A DNA stretch of 52,926 nt. Origin: Nocardia yamanashiensis NBRC 100130 (GTDB taxonomy: Bacteria; Actinomycetota; Actinomycetes; Mycobacteriales; Mycobacteriaceae). The translations under genes were made by a program, and so were the position numbers. Under the pieces are notes generated by a model. That model saw only the letters and a program-made list of their open reading frames with translations. It searched no databases and was not told the origin of the DNA. This document shows, piece by piece, positions 51,401 to 52,926 of this stretch (positions are counted from its first letter, which is position 1; each line of letters begins with the position of its first letter). The stretch is taken from the NCBI RefSeq assembly GCF_001613325.1, contig NZ_BDCD01000048.1, positions 1 through 52,926 of the forward strand, in the 5' to 3' direction.

Positions 51401-52926
51401 AGCCTGTGGAGGCTGGTCGACGGGGGCATCGACGGAATCGGCGAGTTCCCGGTGGACCGGGGATGGGATGCGGGCCGCTGGTACGACCCCGAGCCGGGCG
51501 TGGAGGGCAAGTCGTACACCCGCCGGGGTGGATTTCTGAGCGCTGCGGGAGACTTCGATCCGGACTTCTTCGGCATCAGCCCGAGGGAAGCGCTGGGGAT
51601 GGACCCGCAGCAGCGATTGCTGCTGGAAGTATCGTGGGAAGCGCTGGAGGACGCCGGAATCGACCCGCTTTCACTGCGGGGCAGCGGGACCGGCGTCTAC
51701 ACCGGCCTCATGTCCTACGGCGGCTCGATGGCCGGTGACATCACGGCCAACGGGCTTCCGTCCGCCGCCGCGAGTGTGGCGTCCGGTCGTGTTTCCTACA
51801 CTTTGGGCCTGGAAGGTCCGGCCGTGACCGTGGACACCGCGTGTTCATCGTCGCTGGTGGCCTTGCACCTGGCTGGTCAAGCGGTACGGTCGGGCGAGTG
51901 CGAATTGGCCCTCGTCGGGGGTGCCACGGTGATGACCACTCCCGAGATGTTCGTGGAATTCTCTCGGCAGCAGGGTCTTTCGGCGGACGGCCGCTGTCGT
52001 TCGTTCTCCGCTACCGCTGACGGCACCGGGTGGGCCGAGGGTGTCGGCGTGCTGGTGGTCGAACGGTTGTCCCGGGCACAAGAATTGGGTCATCGGGTGT
52101 TGGCGTTGGTAGCCGGTTCGGCGGTGAATCAGGATGGTGCCTCCAATGGTTTGACCGCGCCGAACGGCCCCTCCCAGCAACGAGTGATCCGGCAGGCCCT
52201 GGCCAATGCCGGGCTGAGTGTTGATGAGATCGACCTGGTCGAAGCACACGGCACCGGGACCAAACTGGGTGATCCCATCGAAGCCCAAGCGCTGCTGGCC
52301 ACCTACGGCCGGCGACAGCACACTGAGCCGCTGTGGTTGGGTTCGATCAAATCGAATATCGGCCATGCGCAAGCCGCGGCGGGTGTGGCGGGTGTGATCA
52401 AGATGGTGCAGGCGATGCGTTTCGGGCGGATGCCCGCGACGCTTCATGTGAATGAGCCGACCCCGCATGTGGATTGGTCTGCGGGTCGGGTGGAGTTGCT
52501 GACCGAGGCGCGGGAGTGGCCGCGTACTGGTCGTCCGCGGCGGGCGGCGGTGTCGTCGTTCGGTATCTCGGGTACCAATGCCCACGTCATCCTCGAAGAA
52601 GCACCCGCGAAAGCCGGAAGTGCCGAGGCTGGAATTGTCGAAGCCCCGCGCCCTCCCGCTACCGCGCCGCTGCCCTGGATATTGTCCGCGAAATCCGCTG
52701 CATCCCTTACCTTCCAGGCACGCAGACTACTCGACCACCTAGCGGTGCATGACATTCCGATCGCTGACACGGCGGTCGCCCTGGCGCAACGCTCGCGGTT
52801 CGAACACCAAGCAGTCGTACTCGGAACACAGCACGAGGAAATGCTCGCGGGCCTCGAATCGCTCGGGTCCGGGGAGGTCGTCTCGGCGAACAGTGTGGTG
52901 GCGGGTGTAGCCCGGTTGTCCGATGG
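48434..52926 (+). CDS. Modular type I polyketide synthase, loading module and start of module 1 (3' end outside window)
   Basis: An open frame from ATG 48434 (or 48437) after AAGGAG to the end of the window, about 1497 residues. The first ketosynthase has Gln152 in DTGQSSS where the catalytic Cys should be, with His287 and His327 kept: a KSQ decarboxylating loading domain. The acyltransferase has FAGQGAQ, GHSVGE (Ser596) and HAFH (from 693), predicting malonyl-CoA; with KSQ this gives an acetate starter. An ACP follows (GFDSL, Ser910). Then a normal ketosynthase begins near residue 970 with DTACSSS (Cys1137). The window ends in the linker before the next acyltransferase. Reducing domains and further modules lie to the right. 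Confidence 0.95.
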   Translation, partial: MMQSNPHGAEAIRDIAIVGIACRVPGADDHRTFWNLLHEGRTRAKALDAAAFDAEFFDISPAEAGRMDPQQRLALELGWEVCESGRLSADELCGTGVGVFIGVMADDYAGLTREAGTPNRFTKTGLGRSLVANRISRFMDWHGPSLSIDTGQSSSLVAVHLACESLRRGESELAVAGGVQLNLDTFGATVMSEFGAVSPDGKVYAFDSRANGTVRGEGGALIALKPLARALADEDEIFAIIRGSAVNNDGATESVAVPSAAAQEAVIRQACQNAAVDPGDIQYVELHGTGTVVGDRIEATALAAAYGARRTSETPLLVGSVKTNLGHLEAAAGIVGLLKVALALRNQTIPASLNYESAALGLPMDRLRVVDSLSLWQEQPCGRLAGVSAFGMGGTNAHVILAEAPPLTERAAAPVISRGAPLPWVFSGKTHAALAAQAERLGAFVAATGASCADIAASLAARSVFDHRAVVFGTEDADIVSCLAAVRDGQPRPGVITGATIPGGTALVFAGQGAQRLGMGQELAVTFPGFAATLDEVVAELDRWLDRPLREVMWGGDSELLDSTCYAQPALFAIEVALFGLLVSWGVRVDAVAGHSVGEIAAAYAAGMLSLPDAARLVVARGRSMQALPPGGAMAAIEADAVEVGEYLSPELSLAAVNGPASVVISGAAGAVDSVASAFSEKGRKTTRLRVSHAFHSALMEPMLADFAAEIADLTVSPPRIPVVSTMTGQHAGAEYAQPGYWVEHVRRPVLFSDGVATLAAAGVTRFLEVGPDTTLAAMIAQSVDPEHSRVMATAHRESGGPAALIAGLAELFVAGGPVDWPAVTAGHGGRRISLPPYPFQRRRFWFDAMSEQPVHAHPEPRIRFSGENDDQRYATLFELVREHTAALLEYPAGEAVPSDRSFKALGFDSLGAVRFRNALATATGLRLPASLIFDHPTPGALARFLVSELNTEPDHATRPTRRVAVSSDEPLAIVGMACRYPGGVDGPASLWRLVDGGIDGIGEFPVDRGWDAGRWYDPEPGVEGKSYTRRGGFLSAAGDFDPDFFGISPREALGMDPQQRLLLEVSWEALEDAGIDPLSLRGSGTGVYTGLMSYGGSMAGDITANGLPSAAASVASGRVSYTLGLEGPAVTVDTACSSSLVALHLAGQAVRSGECELALVGGATVMTTPEMFVEFSRQQGLSADGRCRSFSATADGTGWAEGVGVLVVERLSRAQELGHRVLALVAGSAVNQDGASNGLTAPNGPSQQRVIRQALANAGLSVDEIDLVEAHGTGTKLGDPIEAQALLATYGRRQHTEPLWLGSIKSNIGHAQAAAGVAGVIKMVQAMRFGRMPATLHVNEPTPHVDWSAGRVELLTEAREWPRTGRPRRAAVSSFGISGTNAHVILEEAPAKAGSAEAGIVEAPRPPATAPLPWILSAKSAASLTFQARRLLDHLAVHDIPIADTAVALAQRSRFEHQAVVLGTQHEEMLAGLESLGSGEVVSANSVVAGVARLSD

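Overview
The window is high-GC actinobacterial DNA and most resembles Nocardia or a close mycolic-acid-containing relative. The best evidence is a block with the same gene order as the mycobacterial phosphatidylinositol mannoside (PIM) locus: thrS, HIT protein, pgsA, PIM acyltransferase, pimA, NUDIX gene, with pdxS further on. A second block (GS-like ligase, class I amidotransferase, aldehyde dehydrogenase, SDR) matches the mycobacterial glnA4/aldC neighbourhood. GTG and TTG starts, strong AGGAG ribosome binding sites and 4-nt ATGA/GTGA overlaps are frequent.

Layout. (1) 1-2661: the end of an SDR gene, a UbiA-superfamily membrane protein with motifs unlike an ordinary quinone prenyltransferase, and a P450; this looks like the edge of a terpenoid cluster. 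(2) 2646-7510, minus strand: a DHFR-like reductase and the four-gene gamma-glutamyl-amine catabolic operon. (3) 7756-15272: an M23 peptidase, a methyltransferase, hydrolases, a TetR regulator with a visible operator-like repeat, a Rieske-tailed FAD oxidoreductase, an ABM/truncated-haemoglobin fusion, a TenA-like protein, a small secreted protein and a lipoprotein hydrolase. (4) 15565-20213: two tandem SulP transporter/carbonic anhydrase fusions sharing an upstream element. (5) 20276-23673: a beta-propeller protein, a hydrolase, a secreted Ig-like protein and a FhuF-like Fe-S protein. (6) 23797-30393: the thrS-PIM block. (7) 30495-38430: an EthD protein, a dienelactone hydrolase, a TPR protein beside a prolyl-4-hydroxylase-like oxygenase, then a single-module NRPS translationally coupled to a formyltransferase, with a possible 30-residue hydrophobic peptide downstream. 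(8) pdxS with a textbook terminator.

(9) From about 39.8 kb to the right edge the content is accessory: an MHYT membrane sensor, the remains of a methyltransferase-like gene, an ImmA/IrrE metallopeptidase coupled to a multi-pass membrane protein, an EspR-like regulator, a StrR-type ParB-like activator, an enoyl-CoA hydratase/isomerase, an MFS exporter, a P450 with an altered I-helix, and a modular type I polyketide synthase that runs off the window. The PKS starts with a KSQ-AT(malonyl)-ACP loading module, so an acetate starter is predicted. The EspR-like and StrR-like genes diverge from a 356-bp region holding a perfect 13+7+13 bp palindrome, the clearest regulatory signal in the window.

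The most promising leads are the UbiA-like gene as a possible non-canonical terpene cyclase, the C-A-T NRPS/formyltransferase locus, the ImmA/membrane protein/EspR-like module at the head of the polyketide cluster, and the tandem SulP-carbonic anhydrase pair. All functions are inferred by reading the sequence; no database search or structure prediction was run.
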